NCBI GenBank assembly: GCA_921293015.1
Contig: OV121097.1
Location: forward strand, 33,667,929 to 33,731,928
Source: Phorcus lineatus
Lineage: Eukaryota; Mollusca; Gastropoda; Trochida; Trochidae
DNA: 64,000 nt
Direction of reading: 5' to 3'
Of this stretch, positions 37,239 through 52,700 are shown in pieces; within the stretch, counting starts at the first letter, position 1; every line of letters begins with the position of its first letter. The notes beneath the pieces are model-generated. The model was given only the letters and a program-made list of their open reading frames with translations, had not been told where the DNA came from and did not search any database. The position numbers and the translations under genes are program-made.

Positions 37239-39318
37239 TTCGAGCTTAAACAGGTCCAGATAGCCGATTTTGACCAAAATCGCGGAACAAGACTAAGTCG
37301 AATATATGCATATTGTTGTAGCAAGCGTGATAACTTTCTTAAAAATGCATATTTCTAAACCAAACTTTCATCAAATGTACATCACAATGTGTTCTATCGA
37401 TTGAGCAATAAACAATTCCTGTCAGATTCTTGGTATGGGCTCCAGATTCGAGCTTAAACAGGTCCACATAGCCGATTTTGACCAAAATCGCAGAAAAAGA
37501 CTAAGTCAAATATATGCATATTGTTGTAGCGAGCGTGATAACTTTCTTAAAAATGCATATTTCTAAACCAAACTTTCATCAAATGTACATCACAATGTGT
37601 TCTATCGATTGAGCAATAAACAATTCCTGTCAGATTATTGGTATGGGCTCCAGATTCGAGCTTAAACAGGTCCAGATAGCCGATTTTGACCAAAATCGCG
37701 GAAAAAGACTAAGTCGAATATATGCATATTGTTGTAGCGAGCGTGATAACTTTCTTAAAAATGCATATTTCTAAACCAAACTTTCATCAAATGTACATCA
37801 CAATGTGTTCTATCGATTGAGCAATAAACAATTCCTGTCAGATTCTTGGTATGGGCTCCAGATTCGAGCTTAAACAGGTCCAGATAGCCGATTTTGACCA
37901 AAATCGCGGAAAAAGACTAAGTCGAATATATGCATATTGTTGTAGCGAGCGTGATAACTTTCTTAAAAATGCATATTTCTAAACCAAACTTTCATCAAAT
38001 GTACATCACAATGTGTTCTATCGATTGAGCAATAAACAATTCCTGTCAGATTATTGGTATGGGCTCCAGATTCGAGCTTAAACAGGTCCAGATAGCCGAT
38101 TTTGACCAAAATCGCGGAAAAAGACTAAGTCGAAAATATGCATATTGTTGTAGCGAGCGTGATAACTTTCTTAAAAATGCATATTTCTAAACCAAACTTT
38201 CATCAAATGTACATCACAATGTGTTCTATCGATTGAGCAATAAAAAATTCCTGTCAGATTCTTGGTATGGGCTCCAGATTCGAGCTTAAACAGGTCCACA
38301 TAGCCGATTTTGACCAAAATCGCAGAAAAAGACTAAGTCAAATATATGCAAATTGTTGTAGCGAGCGTGATAACTTTCTTAAAAATGCATATTTCTAAAC
38401 CAAACTTTCATCAAATGTACATCACAATGTGTTCTATCGATTGAGCAATAAAAAATTCCTGTCAGATTCTTGGTATGGGCTCCAGATTCGAGCTTAAACA
38501 GGTCCAGATAGCCGATTTTGACCAAAATCGCGGAACAAGACTAAGTCGAATATATGCATATTGTTGTAGCGAGCGTGATAACTTTCTTAAAAATGCATAT
38601 TTCTAAACCAAACTTTCATCAAATGTACATCACAATGTGTTCTATCGATTGAGCAATAAACAATTCCTGTCAGATTCTTGGTATGGGCTCCAGATTCGAG
38701 CTTAAACAGGTCCACATAGCCGATTTTGACCAAAATCGCAGAAAAAGACTAAGTCAAATATATGCATATTGTTGTAGCGAGCGTGATAACTTTCTTAAAA
38801 ATGCATATTTCTAAACCAAACTTTCATCAAATGTACATCACAATGTGTTCTATCGATTGAGCAATAAACAATTCCTGTCAGATTATTGGTATGGGCTCCA
38901 GATTCGAGCTTAAACAGGTCCAGATAGCCGATTTTGACCAAAATCGCGGAAAAAGACTAAGTCGAATATATGCATATTGTTGTAGCGAGCGTGATAACTT
39001 TCTTAAAAATGCATATTTCTAAACCAAACTTTCATCAAATGTACATCACAATGTGTTCTATCGATTGAGCAATAAACAATTCCTGTCAGATTCTTGGTAT
39101 GGGCTCCAGATTCGAGCTTAAACAGGTCCAGATAGCCGATTTTGACCAAAATCGCGGAAAAAGACTAAGTCGAATATATGCATATTGTTGTAGCGAGCGT
39201 GATAACTTTCTTAAAAATGCATATTTCTAAACCAAACTTTCATCAAATGTACATCACAATGTGTTCTATCGATTGAGCAATAAACAATTCCTGTCAGATT
39301 CTTGGTATGGGCTCCAGA
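37239..39318. repeat. Six-monomer-offset repeat inside the 52-monomer unit
   Basis: Monomers 37239-38070 resemble 38487-39318 at 1248 bp. Marks are GGAACAAG; GTCAAAT with CAATAAACAATT and ATTATTGG; and two CAATAAACAATT copies. Differences include AAGCGTG against GAGCGTG in the first monomer. The same pair appears at 48055-50134 in the second 52-monomer copy, so it predates that duplication. Confidence 0.78.
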
Positions 39319-39734
39319 TTCGAGCTTAAACAGGTCCACATAGCCGATTTTGACCAAAATCGCGGAACAAGACTAAGTCGAATATATGCATATTGTTGTA
39401 GCAAGCGTGATAACTTTCTTAAAAATGCATATTTCTAAACCAAACTTTCATCAAATGTACATCACAATGTGTTCTATCGATTGAGCAATAAACAATTCCT
39501 GTCAGATTCTTGGTATGGGCTCCAGATTCGAGCTTAAACAGGTCCACATAGCCGATTTTGACCAAAATCGCAGAAAAAGACTAAGTCAAATATATGCATA
39601 TTGTTGTAGCGAGCGTGATAACTTTCTTAAAAATGCATATTTCTAAACCAAACTTTCATCAAATGTACATCACAATGTGTTCTATCGATTGAGCAATAAA
39701 AAATTCCTGTCAGATTCTTGGTATGGGCTCCAGA

Positions 39735-41814
39735 TTCGAGCTTAAACAGGTCCAGATAGCCGATTTTGACCAAAATCGCGGAAAAAGACTAAGTCGAAAA
39801 TATGCATATTGTTGTAGCGAGCGTGATAACTTTCTTAAAAATGCATATTTCTAAACCAAACTTTCATCAAATGTACATTACAATGTGTTCTATCGATTGA
39901 GCAATAAAAAATTCCTGTCAGATTCTTGGTATGGGCTCCAGATTCGAGCTTAAACAGGTCCACATAGCCGATTTTGACCAAAATCGCAGAAAAAGACTAA
40001 GTCAAATATATGCATATTGTTGTAGCGAGCGTGATAACTTTCTTAAAAATGCATATTTCTAAACCAAACTTTCATCAAAGTTACATCACAATGTGTTCTA
40101 TCGATTGAGCACTACGAATTTCCTGTCAGATTCTTGGTTTGGGCTCCAGATTCGAGCTTAAACAGGTCCACATAGCCGATTTTGACCAAAATCGCAGAAA
40201 AAGACTAAGTCAAATATATGCATATTGTTGTAGCGAGCGTGATAACTTTCTTAAAAATGCATATTTCTAAACCAAACTTTCATCAAATGTACATCACAAT
40301 GTGTTCTACCGATTGAGCAATAAAAAATTCCTGTCAGATTCTTGGTATGGGCTCCAGATTCGAGCTTAAACAGGTCCAGATAGCCGATTTTGACCAAAAT
40401 CGCGGAAAAAGACTAAGTCGAATATATGCATATTGTTGTAGCGAGCGTGATAACTTTCTTAAAAATGCATATTTCTAAACCAAACTTTCATCAAATGTAC
40501 ATCACAATGTGTTCTATCGATTGAGCAATAAAAAATTCCTGTCAGATTCTTGGTATGGGCTCCAGATTCGAGCTTAAACAGGTCCACATAGCCGATTTTG
40601 ACCAAAATCGCGGAAAAAGACTAAGTCGAAAATATGCATATTGTTGTAGCGAGCGTGATAACTTTCTTAAAAATGCATATTTCTAAACCAAACTTTCATC
40701 AAATGTACATCACAATGTGTTCTATCGATTGAGCAATAAACAATTCCTGTCAGATTCTTGGTATGGGCTCCAGATTCGAGCTTAAACAGGTCCACATAGC
40801 CGATTTTGACCAAAATCGCAGAAAAAGACTAAGTCAAATATATGCATATTGTTGTAGCGAGCGTGATAACTTTCTTAAAAATGCATATTTCTAAACCAAA
40901 CTTTCATCAAATGTACATCACAATGTGTTCTATCGATTGAGCAATAAAAAATTCCTGTCAGATTCTTGGTATGGGCTCCAGATTCGAGCTTAAACAGGTC
41001 CAGATAGCCGATTTTGACCAAAATCGCGGAAAAAGACTAAGTCGAAAATATGCATATTGTTGTAGCGAGCGTGATAACTTTCTTAAAAATGCATATTTCT
41101 AAACCAAACTTTCATCAAATGTACATTACAATGTGTTCTATCGATTGAGCAATAAAAAATTCCTGTCAGATTCTTGGTATGGGCTCCAGATTCGAGCTTA
41201 AACAGGTCCACATAGCCGATTTTGACCAAAATCGCAGAAAAAGACTAAGTCAAATATATGCATATTGTTGTAGCGAGCGTGATAACTTTCTTAAAAATGC
41301 ATATTTCTAAACCAAACTTTCATCAAAGTTACATCACAATGTGTTCTATCGATTGAGCACTACGAATTTCCTGTCAGATTCTTGGTTTGGGCTCCAGATT
41401 CGAGCTTAAACAGGTCCACATAGCCGATTTTGACCAAAATCGCAGAAAAAGACTAAGTCAAATATATGCATATTGTTGTAGCGAGCGTGATAACTTTCTT
41501 AAAAATGCATATTTCTAAACCAAACTTTCATCAAATGTACATCACAATGTGTTCTATCGATTGAGCAATAAAAAATTCCTGTCAGATTCTTGGTATGGGC
41601 TCCAGATTCGAGCTTAAACAGGTCCAGATAGCCGATTTTGACCAAAATCGCGGAAAAAGACTAAGTCGAATATATGCATATTGTTGTAGCGAGCGTGATA
41701 ACTTTCTTAAAAATGCATATTTCTAAACCAAACTTTCATCAAATGTACATCACAATGTGTTCTATCGATTGAGCAATAAAAAATTCCTGTCAGATTCTTG
41801 GTATGGGCTCCAGA
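39735..41814. repeat. Second six-monomer-offset repeat inside the 52-monomer unit
   Basis: Monomers 39735-40566 match 40983-41814 at 1248 bp: GTCGAAAAT with ATTACAATG, then AAAGTTACAT with CACTACGAATTT (40077 and 41325), then two further monomers. A private CTACCGATT near 40310 marks the first copy. It is carried over to 50551-52630. Confidence 0.8.
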
Positions 41815-43759
41815 TTCGAGCTTAAACAGGTCCACATAGCCGATTTTGACCAAAATCGCAGAAAAAGACTAAGTCGAATATATGCATATTGTTGTAGCGA
41901 GCGTGATAACTTTCTTAAAAATGCATATTTCTGAACCAAACTTTCATCAAATGTACATCACAATGTGTTCTATCGATTGAGCAATAAAAAATTCCTGTCA
42001 GATTCTTGGTATGGGCTCCAGATTCGAGCTTAAACAGGTCCAGATAGCCGATTTTGACCAAAATCGCGGAAAAAGACTAAGTCGAAAATATGCATATTGT
42101 TGTAGCGAGCGTGATAACTTTCTTAAAAATGCATATTTCTAAACCAAACTTTCATCAAATGTACATTACAATGTGTTCTATCGATTGAGCAATAAAAAAT
42201 TCCTGTCAGATTCTTGGTATGGGCTCCAGATTCGAGCTTAAACAGGTCCACATAGCCGATTTTGACCAAAATCGCAGAAAAAGACTAAGTCAAATATATG
42301 CATATTGTTGTAGCGAGCGTGATAACTTTCTTAAAAATGCATATTTCTAAACCAAACTTTCATCAAATGTACATCACAATGTGTTCTATCGATTGAGCAA
42401 TAAACAATTCCTGTCAGATTCTTAATATGGGCTCCAGATTCGAGCTTAAACAGGTCCAGATAGCCGATTTTGACCAAAATCGCGGAAAAAGACTAAGTCG
42501 AATATATGCATATTGTTGTAGCGAGCGTGATAACTTTCTTAAAAATGCATATTTCTAAACCAAACTTTCATCAAATGTACATTACAATGTGTTCTATCGA
42601 TTGAGCAATAAAAAATTCCTGTCAGATTCTTGGTATGGGCTCCAGATTCGAGCTTAAACAGGTCCAGATAGCCGATTTTGACCAAAATCGCGGAACAAGA
42701 CTAAGTCGAATATATGCATATTGTTGTAGCAAGCGTGATAACTTTCTTAAAAATGCATATTTCTGAACCAAACTTTCATCAAATGTACATCACAATGTGT
42801 TCTATCGATTGAGCAATAAACAATTCCTGTCAGATTCTTGGTATGGGCTCCAGATTCGAGCTTAAACAGGTCCACATAGCCGATTTTGACCAAAATCGCA
42901 GAAAAAGACTAAGTCAAATATATGCATATTGTTGTAGCGAGCGTGATAACTTTCTTAAAAATGCATATTTCTAAACCAAACTTTCATCAAATGTACATCA
43001 CAATGTGTTCTATCGATTGAGCAATAAACAATTCCTGTCAGATTATTGGTATGGGCTCCAGATTCGAGCTTAAACAGGTCCACATAGCCGATTTTGACCA
43101 AAATCGCGGAAAAAGACTAAGTCGAATATATGCATATTGTTGTAGCGAGCGTGATAACTTTCTTAAAAATGCATATTTCTAAACCAAACTTTCATCAAAT
43201 GTACATCACAATGTGTTCTATCGATTGAGCAATAAACAATTCCTGTCAGATTCTTGGTATGGGCTCCAGATTCGAGCTTAAACAGGTCCAGATAGCCGAT
43301 TTTGACCAAAATCGCGGAAAAAGACTAAGTCGAATATATGCATATTGTTGTAGCGAGCGTGATAACTTTCTTAAAAATGCATATTTCTAAACCAAACTTT
43401 CATCAAATGTACATCACAATGTGTTCTATCGATTGAGCAATAAACAATTCCTGTCAGATTATTGGTATGGGCTCCAGATTCGAGCTTAAACAGGTCCAGA
43501 TAGCCGATTTTGACCAAAATCGCGGAAAAAGACTAAGTCGAAAATATGCATATTGTTGTAGCGAGCGTGATAACTTTCTTAAAAATGCATATTTCTAAAC
43601 CAAACTTTCATCAAATGTACATCACAATGTGTTCTATCGATTGAGCAATAAAACATTCCTGTCAGATTCTTGGTATGGGCTCCAGATTCGAGCTTAAACA
43701 GGTCCACATAGCCGATTTTGACCAAAATCGCGGAAAAAGACTAAGTCAAATATATGCAA

Positions 43760-46700
43760 ATTGTTGTAGCGAGCGTGATAACTTTCTTAAAAATGCATAT
43801 TTCTAAACCAAACTTTCATCAAATGTACATCACAATGTGTTCTATCGATTGAGCACTACGAATTTCCTGTCAGATTCTTGGTTTGGGCTCCAGATTCGAG
43901 CTTAAACAGGTCCACATAGCCGATTTTGACCAAAATCGCAGAAAAAGACTAAGTCAAATATATGCATATTGTTGTAGCGAGCGTGATAACTTTCTTGAAA
44001 ATGCATATTTCTAAACCAAACTTTCATCAAATGTACATCACAATGTGTTCTATCGATTGAGCAATAAACAATTCCTGTCAGATTCTTGGTATGGGCTCCA
44101 GATTCGAGCTTAAACAGGTACACATAGCCGATTTTGACCAAAATCGCGGAAAAAGACTAAGTCGAATATATGCATATTGTTGTAGCGAGCGTGATAACTT
44201 TCTTAAAAATGCATATTTCTAAACCAAACTTTCATCAAATGTACATCACAATGTGTTCTATCGATTGAGCAATAAAAAAATCCTGTCAGATTCTTGGTAT
44301 GGGCTCCAGATTCGAGCTTAAACAGGTCCAGATAGCCGATTTTGACCAAAATCGCGGAAAAAGACTAAGTCGAAAATATGCATATTGTTGTAGCGAGCGT
44401 GATAACTTTCTTAAAAATGCATATTTCTAAACAAAACTTTCATCAAATGTACATTACAATGTGTTCTATCGATTGAGCAATAAACAATTCCTGTCAGATT
44501 CTTGGTATGGGCTCCAGATTCGAGCTTAAACAGGTCCACATAGCCGATTTTGACCAAAATCGCAGAAAAAGACTAAGTCAAATATATGCATATTGTTGTA
44601 GCGAGCGTGATAACTTTCTTAAAAATGCATATTTCTAAACCAAACTTTCATCAAAGTTACATCACAATGTGTTCTATCGATTGAGCACTACGAATTTCCT
44701 GTCAGATTCTTGGTTTGGGCTCCAGATTCGAGCTTAAACAGGTTCACATAGCCGATTTTGACCAAAATCGCAGAAAAAGACTAAGTCAAATATATGCATA
44801 TTGTTGTAGCGAGCGTGATAACCTTCTTAAAAATGCATATTTCTAAACCAAACTTTCATCAAATGTACATCACAATGTGTTCTATCGATTGAGCAATAAA
44901 AAATTCCTGTCAGATTCTTGGTATGGGCTCCAGATTCGAGCTTAAACAGGTCCAGATAGCCGATTTTGACCAAAATCGCGGAAAAAGACTAAGTCGAAAA
45001 TATGCATATTGTTGTAGCGAGCGTGATAACTTTCTTAAAAATGCATATTTCTAAACCAAACTTTCATCAAATGTACATCACAATGTGTTCTATCGATTGA
45101 GCAATAAAAAATTCCTGTCAGATTCTTGGTATGGGCTCCAGATTCGAGCTTAAACAGGTCCACATAGCCGATTTTGACCAAAATCGCAGAAAAAGACTAA
45201 GTCGAATATATGCATATTGTTGTAGCGAGCGTGATAACTTTCTTAAAAATGCATATTTCTAAACCAAACTTTCATCAAATGTACATCACAATGTGTTCTA
45301 TCGATTGAGCAATAAAAAAATCCTGTCAGATTCTTGGTATGGGCTCCAGATTCGAGCTTAAACAGGTCCAGATAGCCGATTTTGACCAAAATCGCGGAAA
45401 AAGACTAAGTCGAAAATATGCATATTGTTGTAGCGAGCGTGATAACTTTCTTAAAAATGCATATTTCTAAACCAAACTTTCATCAAATGTACATTACAAT
45501 GTGTTCTATCGATTGAGCAATAAAAAATTCCTGTCAGATTCTTGGTATGGGCTCCAGATTCGAGCTTAAACAGGTCCACATAGCCGATTTTGACCAAAAT
45601 CGCAGAAAAAGACTAAGTCAAATATATGCATATTGTTGTAGCGAGCGTGATAACTTTCTTAAAAATGCATATTTCTGAACCAAACTTTCATCAAATGTAC
45701 ATCACAATGTGTTCTATCGATTGAGCAATAAAAAATTCCTGTCAGATTCTTAATATGGGCTCCAGATTCGAGCTTAAACAGGTCCAGATAGCCGATTTTG
45801 ACCAAAATCGCGGAAAAAGACTAAGTCGAATATATGCATATTGTTGTAGCGAGCGTGATAACTTTCTTAAAAATGCATATTTCTAAACCAAACTTTCATC
45901 AAATGTACATCACAATGTGTTCTATCGATTGAGCAATATAAAATTCCTGTCAGATTCTTGGTATGGGCTCCAGATTCGAGCTTAAACAGGTCCAGATAGC
46001 CGATTTTGACCAAAATCGCGGAACAAGACTAAGTCGAATATATGCATATTGTTGTAGCAAGCGTGATAACTTTCTTAAAAATGAATATTTCTAAACCAAA
46101 CTTTCATCAAATGTACATCACAATGTGTTCTATCGATTGAGCAATAAACAATTCCTGTCAGATTCTTGGTATGGGCTCCAGATTCGAGCTTAAACAGGTC
46201 CACATAGCCGATTTTGACCAAAATCGCGGAACAAGACTAAGTCGAATATATGCATATTGTTGTAGCAAGCGTGATAACTTTCTTAAAAATGCATATTTCT
46301 AAACCAAACTTTCATCAAATGTACATCACAATGTGTTCTATCGATTGAGCAATAAACAATTCCTGTCAGATTCTTGGTATGGGCTCCAGATTCGAGCTTA
46401 AACAGGTCCACATAGCCGATTTTGACCAAAATCGCAGAAAAAGACTAAGTCAAATATATGCATATTGTTGTAGCGAGCGTGATAACTTTCTTAAAAATGC
46501 ATATTTCTAAACCAAACTTTCATCAAATGTACATCACAATGTGTTCTATCGATTGAGCAATAAAAAATTCCTGTCAGATTCTTGGTATGGGCTCCAGATT
46601 CGAGCTTAAACAGGTCCACATAGCCGATTTTGACCAAAATCGCAGAAAAAGACTAAGTCAAATATATGCATATTGTTGTAGCGAGCGTGATAACTTTCTT

Positions 46701-49700
46701 AAAAATGCATATTTCTAAACCAAACTTTCATCAAATGTACATCACAATGTGTTCTATCGATTGAGCAATAAAAAATTCCTGTCAGATTCTTGGTATGGGC
46801 TCCAGATTCGAGCTTAAACAGGTCCAGATAGCCGATTTTGACCAAAATCGCGGAAAAAGACTAAGTCGAATATATGCATATTGTTGTAGCGAGCGTGATA
46901 ACTTTCTTAAAAATGCATATTTCTAAACCAAACTTTCATCAAATGTACATCACAATGTGTTCTATCGATTGAGCAATAAAAAATTCCTGTCAGATTCTTG
47001 GTATGGGCTCCAGATTCGAGCTTAAACAGGTCCACATAGCCGATTTTGACCAAAATCGCAGAAAAAGACTAAGTCGAATATATGCATATTGTTGTAGCGA
47101 GCGTGATAACTTTCTTAAAAATGCATATTTCTAAACCAAACTTTCATCAAATGTACATCACAATGTGTTCTATCGATTGAGCAATAAACAATTCCTGTCA
47201 GATTCTTGGTATGGGCTCCAGATTCGAGCTTAAACAGGTCCCCATAGCCGATTTTGACCAAAATCGCGGAAAAAGACTAAGTCGAAAATATGCATATTGT
47301 TGTAGCGAGCGTGATAACTTTCTTAAAAATGCATATTTCTAAACCAAACTTTCATCAAATGTACATTACAATGTGTTCTATCGATTGAGCAATAAAAAAT
47401 TCCTGTCAGATTCTTGGTATGGGCTCCAGATTCGAGCTTAAACAGGTCCACATAGCCGATTTTGACCAAAATCGCAGAAAAAGACTAAGTCAAATATATG
47501 CATATTGTTGTAGCGAGCGTGATAACTTTCTTAAAAATGCATATTTCTGAACCAAACTTTCATCAAATGTACATCACAATGTGTTCTATCGATTGAGCAA
47601 TAAAAAATTCCTGTCAGATTCTTAATATGGGCTCCAGATTCGAGCTTAAACAGGTCCACATAGCCGATTTTGACCAAAATCGCAGAAAAAGACTAAGTCA
47701 AATATATGCATATTGTTGTAGCGAGCGTGATAACTTTCTTAAAAATGCATATTTCTGAACCAAACTTTCATCAAATGTACATCACAATGTGTTCTATCGA
47801 TTGAGCAATAAAAAATTCCTGTCAGATTCTTAATATGGGCTCCAGATTCGAGCTTAAACAGGTCCAGATAGCCGATTTTGACCAAAATCGCGGAAAAAGA
47901 CTAAGTCGAATATATGCATATTGTTGTAGCGAGCGTGATAACTTTCTTAAAAATGCATATTTCTAAACCAAACTTTCATCAAATGTACATCACAATGTGT
48001 TCTATCGATTGAGCAATAAAAAATTCCTGTCAGATTCTTGGTATGGGCTCCAGATTCGAGCTTAAACAGGTCCAGATAGCCGATTTTGACCAAAATCGCG
48101 GAACAAGACTAAGTCGAATATATGCATATTGTTGTAGCAAGCGTGATAACTTTCTTAAAAATGCATATTTCTAAACCAAACTTTCATCAAATGTACATCA
48201 CAATGTGTTCTATCGATTGAGCAATAAACAATTCCTGTCAGATTCTTGGTATGGGCTCCAGATTCGAGCTTAAACAGGTCCACATAGCCGATTTTGACCA
48301 AAATCGCAGAAAAAGACTAAGTCAAATATATGCATATTGTTGTAGCGAGCGTGATAACTTTCTTAAAAATGCATATTTCTAAACCAAACTTTCATCAAAT
48401 GTACATCACAATGTGTTCTATCGATTGAGCAATAAACAATTCCTGTCAGATTATTGGTATGGGCTCCAGATTCGAGCTTAAACAGGTCCAGATAGCCGAT
48501 TTTGACCAAAATCGCGGAAAAAGACTAAGTCGAATATATGCATATTGTTGTAGCGAGCGTGATAACTTTCTTAAAAATGCATATTTCTAAACCAAACTTT
48601 CATCAAATGTACATCACAATGTGTTCTATCGATTGAGCAATAAACAATTCCTGTCAGATTCTTGGTATGGGCTCCAGATTCGAGCTTAAACAGGTCCAGA
48701 TAGCCGATTTTGACCAAAATCGCGGAAAAAGACTAAGTCGAATATATGCATATTGTTGTAGCGAGCGTGATAACTTTCTTAAAAATGCATATTTCTAAAC
48801 CAAACTTTCATCAAATGTACATCACAATGTGTTCTATCGATTGAGCAATAAACAATTCCTGTCAGATTATTGGTATGGGCTCCAGATTCGAGCTTAAACA
48901 GGTCCAGATAGCCGATTTTGACCAAAATCGCGGAAAAAGACTAAGTCGAAAATATGCATATTGTTGTAGCGAGCGTGATAACTTTCTTAAAAATGCATAT
49001 TTCTAAACCAAACTTTCATCAAATGTACATCACAATGTGTTCTATCGATTGAGCAATAAAAAATTCCTGTCAGATTCTTGGTATGGGCTCCAGATTCGAG
49101 CTTAAACAGGTCCACATAGCCGATTTTGACCAAAATCGCAGAAAAAGACTAAGTCAAATATATGCAAATTGTTGTAGCGAGCGTGATAACTTTCTTAAAA
49201 ATGCATATTTCTAAACCAAACTTTCATCAAATGTACATCACAATGTGTTCTATCGATTGAGCAATAAAAAATTCCTGTCAGATTCTTGGTATGGGCTCCA
49301 GATTCGAGCTTAAACAGGTCCAGATAGCCGATTTTGACCAAAATCGCGGAACAAGACTAAGTCGAATATATGCATATTGTTGTAGCGAGCGTGATAACTT
49401 TCTTAAAAATGCATATTTCTAAACCAAACTTTCATCAAATGTACATCACAATGTGTTCTATCGATTGAGCAATAAACAATTCCTGTCAGATTCTTGGTAT
49501 GGGCTCCAGATTCGAGCTTAAACAGGTCCACATAGCCGATTTTGACCAAAATCGCAGAAAAAGACTAAGTCAAATATATGCATATTGTTGTAGCGAGCGT
49601 GATAACTTTCTTAAAAATGCATATTTCTAAACCAAACTTTCATCAAATGTACATCACAATGTGTTCTATCGATTGAGCAATAAACAATTCCTGTCAGATT

Positions 49701-52700
49701 ATTGGTATGGGCTCCAGATTCGAGCTTAAACAGGTCCAGATAGCCGATTTTGACCAAAATCGCGGAAAAAGACTAAGTCGAATATATGCATATTGTTGTA
49801 GCGAGCGTGATAACTTTCTTAAAAATGCATATTTCTAAACCAAACTTTCATCAAATGTACATCACAATGTGTTCTATCGATTGAGCAATAAACAATTCCT
49901 GTCAGATTCTTGGTATGGGCTCCAGATTCGAGCTTAAACAGGTCCAGATAGCCGATTTTGACCAAAATCGCGGAAAAAGACTAAGTCGAATATATGCATA
50001 TTGTTGTAGCGAGCGTGATAACTTTCTTAAAAATGCATATTTCTAAACCAAACTTTCATCAAATGTACATCACAATGTGTTCTATCGATTGAGCAATAAA
50101 CAATTCCTGTCAGATTCTTGGTATGGGCTCCAGATTCGAGCTTAAACAGGTCCACATAGCCGATTTTGACCAAAATCGCGGAACAAGACTAAGTCGAATA
50201 TATGCATATTGTTGTAGCAAGCGTGATAACTTTCTTAAAAATGCATATTTCTAAACCAAACTTTCATCAAATGTACATCACAATGTGTTCTATCGATTGA
50301 GCAATAAACAATTCCTGTCAGATTCTTGGTATGGGCTCCAGATTCGAGCTTAAACAGGTCCACATAGCCGATTTTGACCAAAATAGCAGAAAAAGACTAA
50401 GTCAAATATATGCATATTGTTGTAGCGAGCGTGATAACTTTCTTAAAAATGCATATTTCTAAACCAAACTTTCATCAAATGTACATCACAATGTGTTCTA
50501 TCGATTGAGCAATAAAAAATTCCTGTCAGATTCTTGGTATGGGCTCCAGATTCGAGCTTAAACAGGTCCAGATAGCCGATTTTGACCAAAATCGCGGAAA
50601 AAGACTAAGTCGAAAATATGCATATTGTTGTAGCGAGCGTGATAACTTTCTTAAAAATGCATATTTCTAAACCAAACTTTCATCAAATGTACATTACAAT
50701 GTGTTCTATCGATTGAGCAATAAAAAATTCCTGTCAGATTCTTGGTATGGGCTCCAGATTCGAGCTTAAACAGGTCCACATAGCCGATTTTGACCAAAAT
50801 CGCAGAAAAAGACTAAGTCAAATATATGCATATTGTTGTAGCGAGCGTGATAACTTTCTTAAAAATGCATATTTCTAAACCAAACTTTCATCAAAGTTAC
50901 ATCACAATGTGTTCTATCGATTGAGCACTACGAATTTCCTGTCAGATTCTTGGTTTGGGCTCCAGATTCGAGCTTAAACAGGTCCACATAGCCGATTTTG
51001 ACCAAAATCGCAGAAAAAGACTAAGTCAAATATATGCATATTGTTGTAGCGAGCGTGATAACTTTCTTAAAAATGCATATTTCTAAACCAAACTTTCATC
51101 AAATGTACATCACAATGTGTTCTACCGATTGAGCAATAAAAAATTCCTGTCAGATTCTTGGTATGGGCTCCAGATTCGAGCTTAAACAGGTCCAGATAGC
51201 CGATTTTGACCAAAATCGCGGAAAAAGACTAAGTCGAATATATGCATATTGTTGTAGCGAGCGTGATAACTTTCTTAAAAATGCATATTTCTAAACCAAA
51301 CTTTCATCAAATGTACATCACAATGTGTTCTATCGATTGAGCAATAAAAAATTCCTGTCAGATTCTTGGTATGGGCTCCAGATTCGAGCTTAAACAGGTC
51401 CACATAGCCGATTTTGACCAAAATCGCGGAAAAAGACTAAGTCGAAAATATGCATATTGTTGTAGCGAGCGTGATAACTTTCTTAAAAATGCATATTTCT
51501 AAACCAAACTTTCATCAAATGTACATCACAATGTGTTCTATCGATTGAGCAATAAACAATTCCTGTCAGATTCTTGGTATGGGCTCCAGATTCGAGCTTA
51601 AACAGGTCCACATAGCCGATTTTGACCAAAATCGCAGAAAAAGACTAAGTCAAATATATGCATATTGTTGTAGCGAGCGTGATAACTTTCTTAAAAATGC
51701 ATATTTCTAAACCAAACTTTCATCAAATGTACATCACAATGTGTTCTATCGATTGAGCAATAAAAAATTCCTGTCAGATTCTTGGTATGGGCTCCAGATT
51801 CGAGCTTAAACAGGTCCAGATAGCCGATTTTGACCAAAATCGCGGAAAAAGACTAAGTCGAAAATATGCATATTGTTGTAGCGAGCGTGATAACTTTCTT
51901 AAAAATGCATATTTCTAAACCAAACTTTCATCAAATGTACATTACAATGTGTTCTATCGATTGAGCAATAAAAAATTCCTGTCAGATTCTTGGTATGGGC
52001 TCCAGATTCGAGCTTAAACAGGTCCACATAGCCGATTTTGACCAAAATCGCAGAAAAAGACTAAGTCAAATATATGCATATTGTTGTAGCGAGCGTGATA
52101 ACTTTCTTAAAAATGCATATTTCTAAACCAAACTTTCATCAAAGTTACATCACAATGTGTTCTATCGATTGAGCACTACGAATTTCCTGTCAGATTCTTG
52201 GTTTGGGCTCCAGATTCGAGCTTAAACAGGTCCACATAGCCGATTTTGACCAAAATCGCAGAAAAAGACTAAGTCAAATATATGCATATTGTTGTAGCGA
52301 GCGTGATAACTTTCTTAAAAATGCATATTTCTAAACCAAACTTTCATCAAATGTACATCACAATGTGTTCTATCGATTGAGCAATAAAAAATTCCTGTCA
52401 GATTCTTGGTATGGGCTCCAGATTCGAGCTTAAACAGGTCCAGATAGCCGATTTTGACCAAAATCGCGGAAAAAGACTAAGTCGAATATATGCATATTGT
52501 TGTAGCGAGCGTGATAACTTTCTTAAAAATGCATATTTCTAAACCAAACTTTCATCAAATGTACATCACAATGTGTTCTATCGATTGAGCAATAAAAAAT
52601 TCCTGTCAGATTCTTGGTATGGGCTCCAGATTCGAGCTTAAACAGGTCCACATAGCCGATTTTGACCAAAATCGCAGAAAAAGACTAAGTCGAATATATG

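Larger units (their letters stand above)
32944..43759. repeat. 52-monomer segment (10,816 bp), tandem copy 1
   Basis: Every monomer from 33079 to 43687 pairs with the monomer 10,816 bp downstream. Rare marks agree: GGTACACATAGCC, CTAAACAAAAC, GGTTCACATAGCC with AACCTTCTT, CAATATAAAATT, AAAAATGAATATT, GGTCCCCATAGCC, CTACCGATT, CAATAAAACATT and GCAAATTG. The left limit is set by GCATATT (32943) against GCAAATT (43759). One difference was found by eye: C at 39569 against A at 50385. Confidence 0.95.
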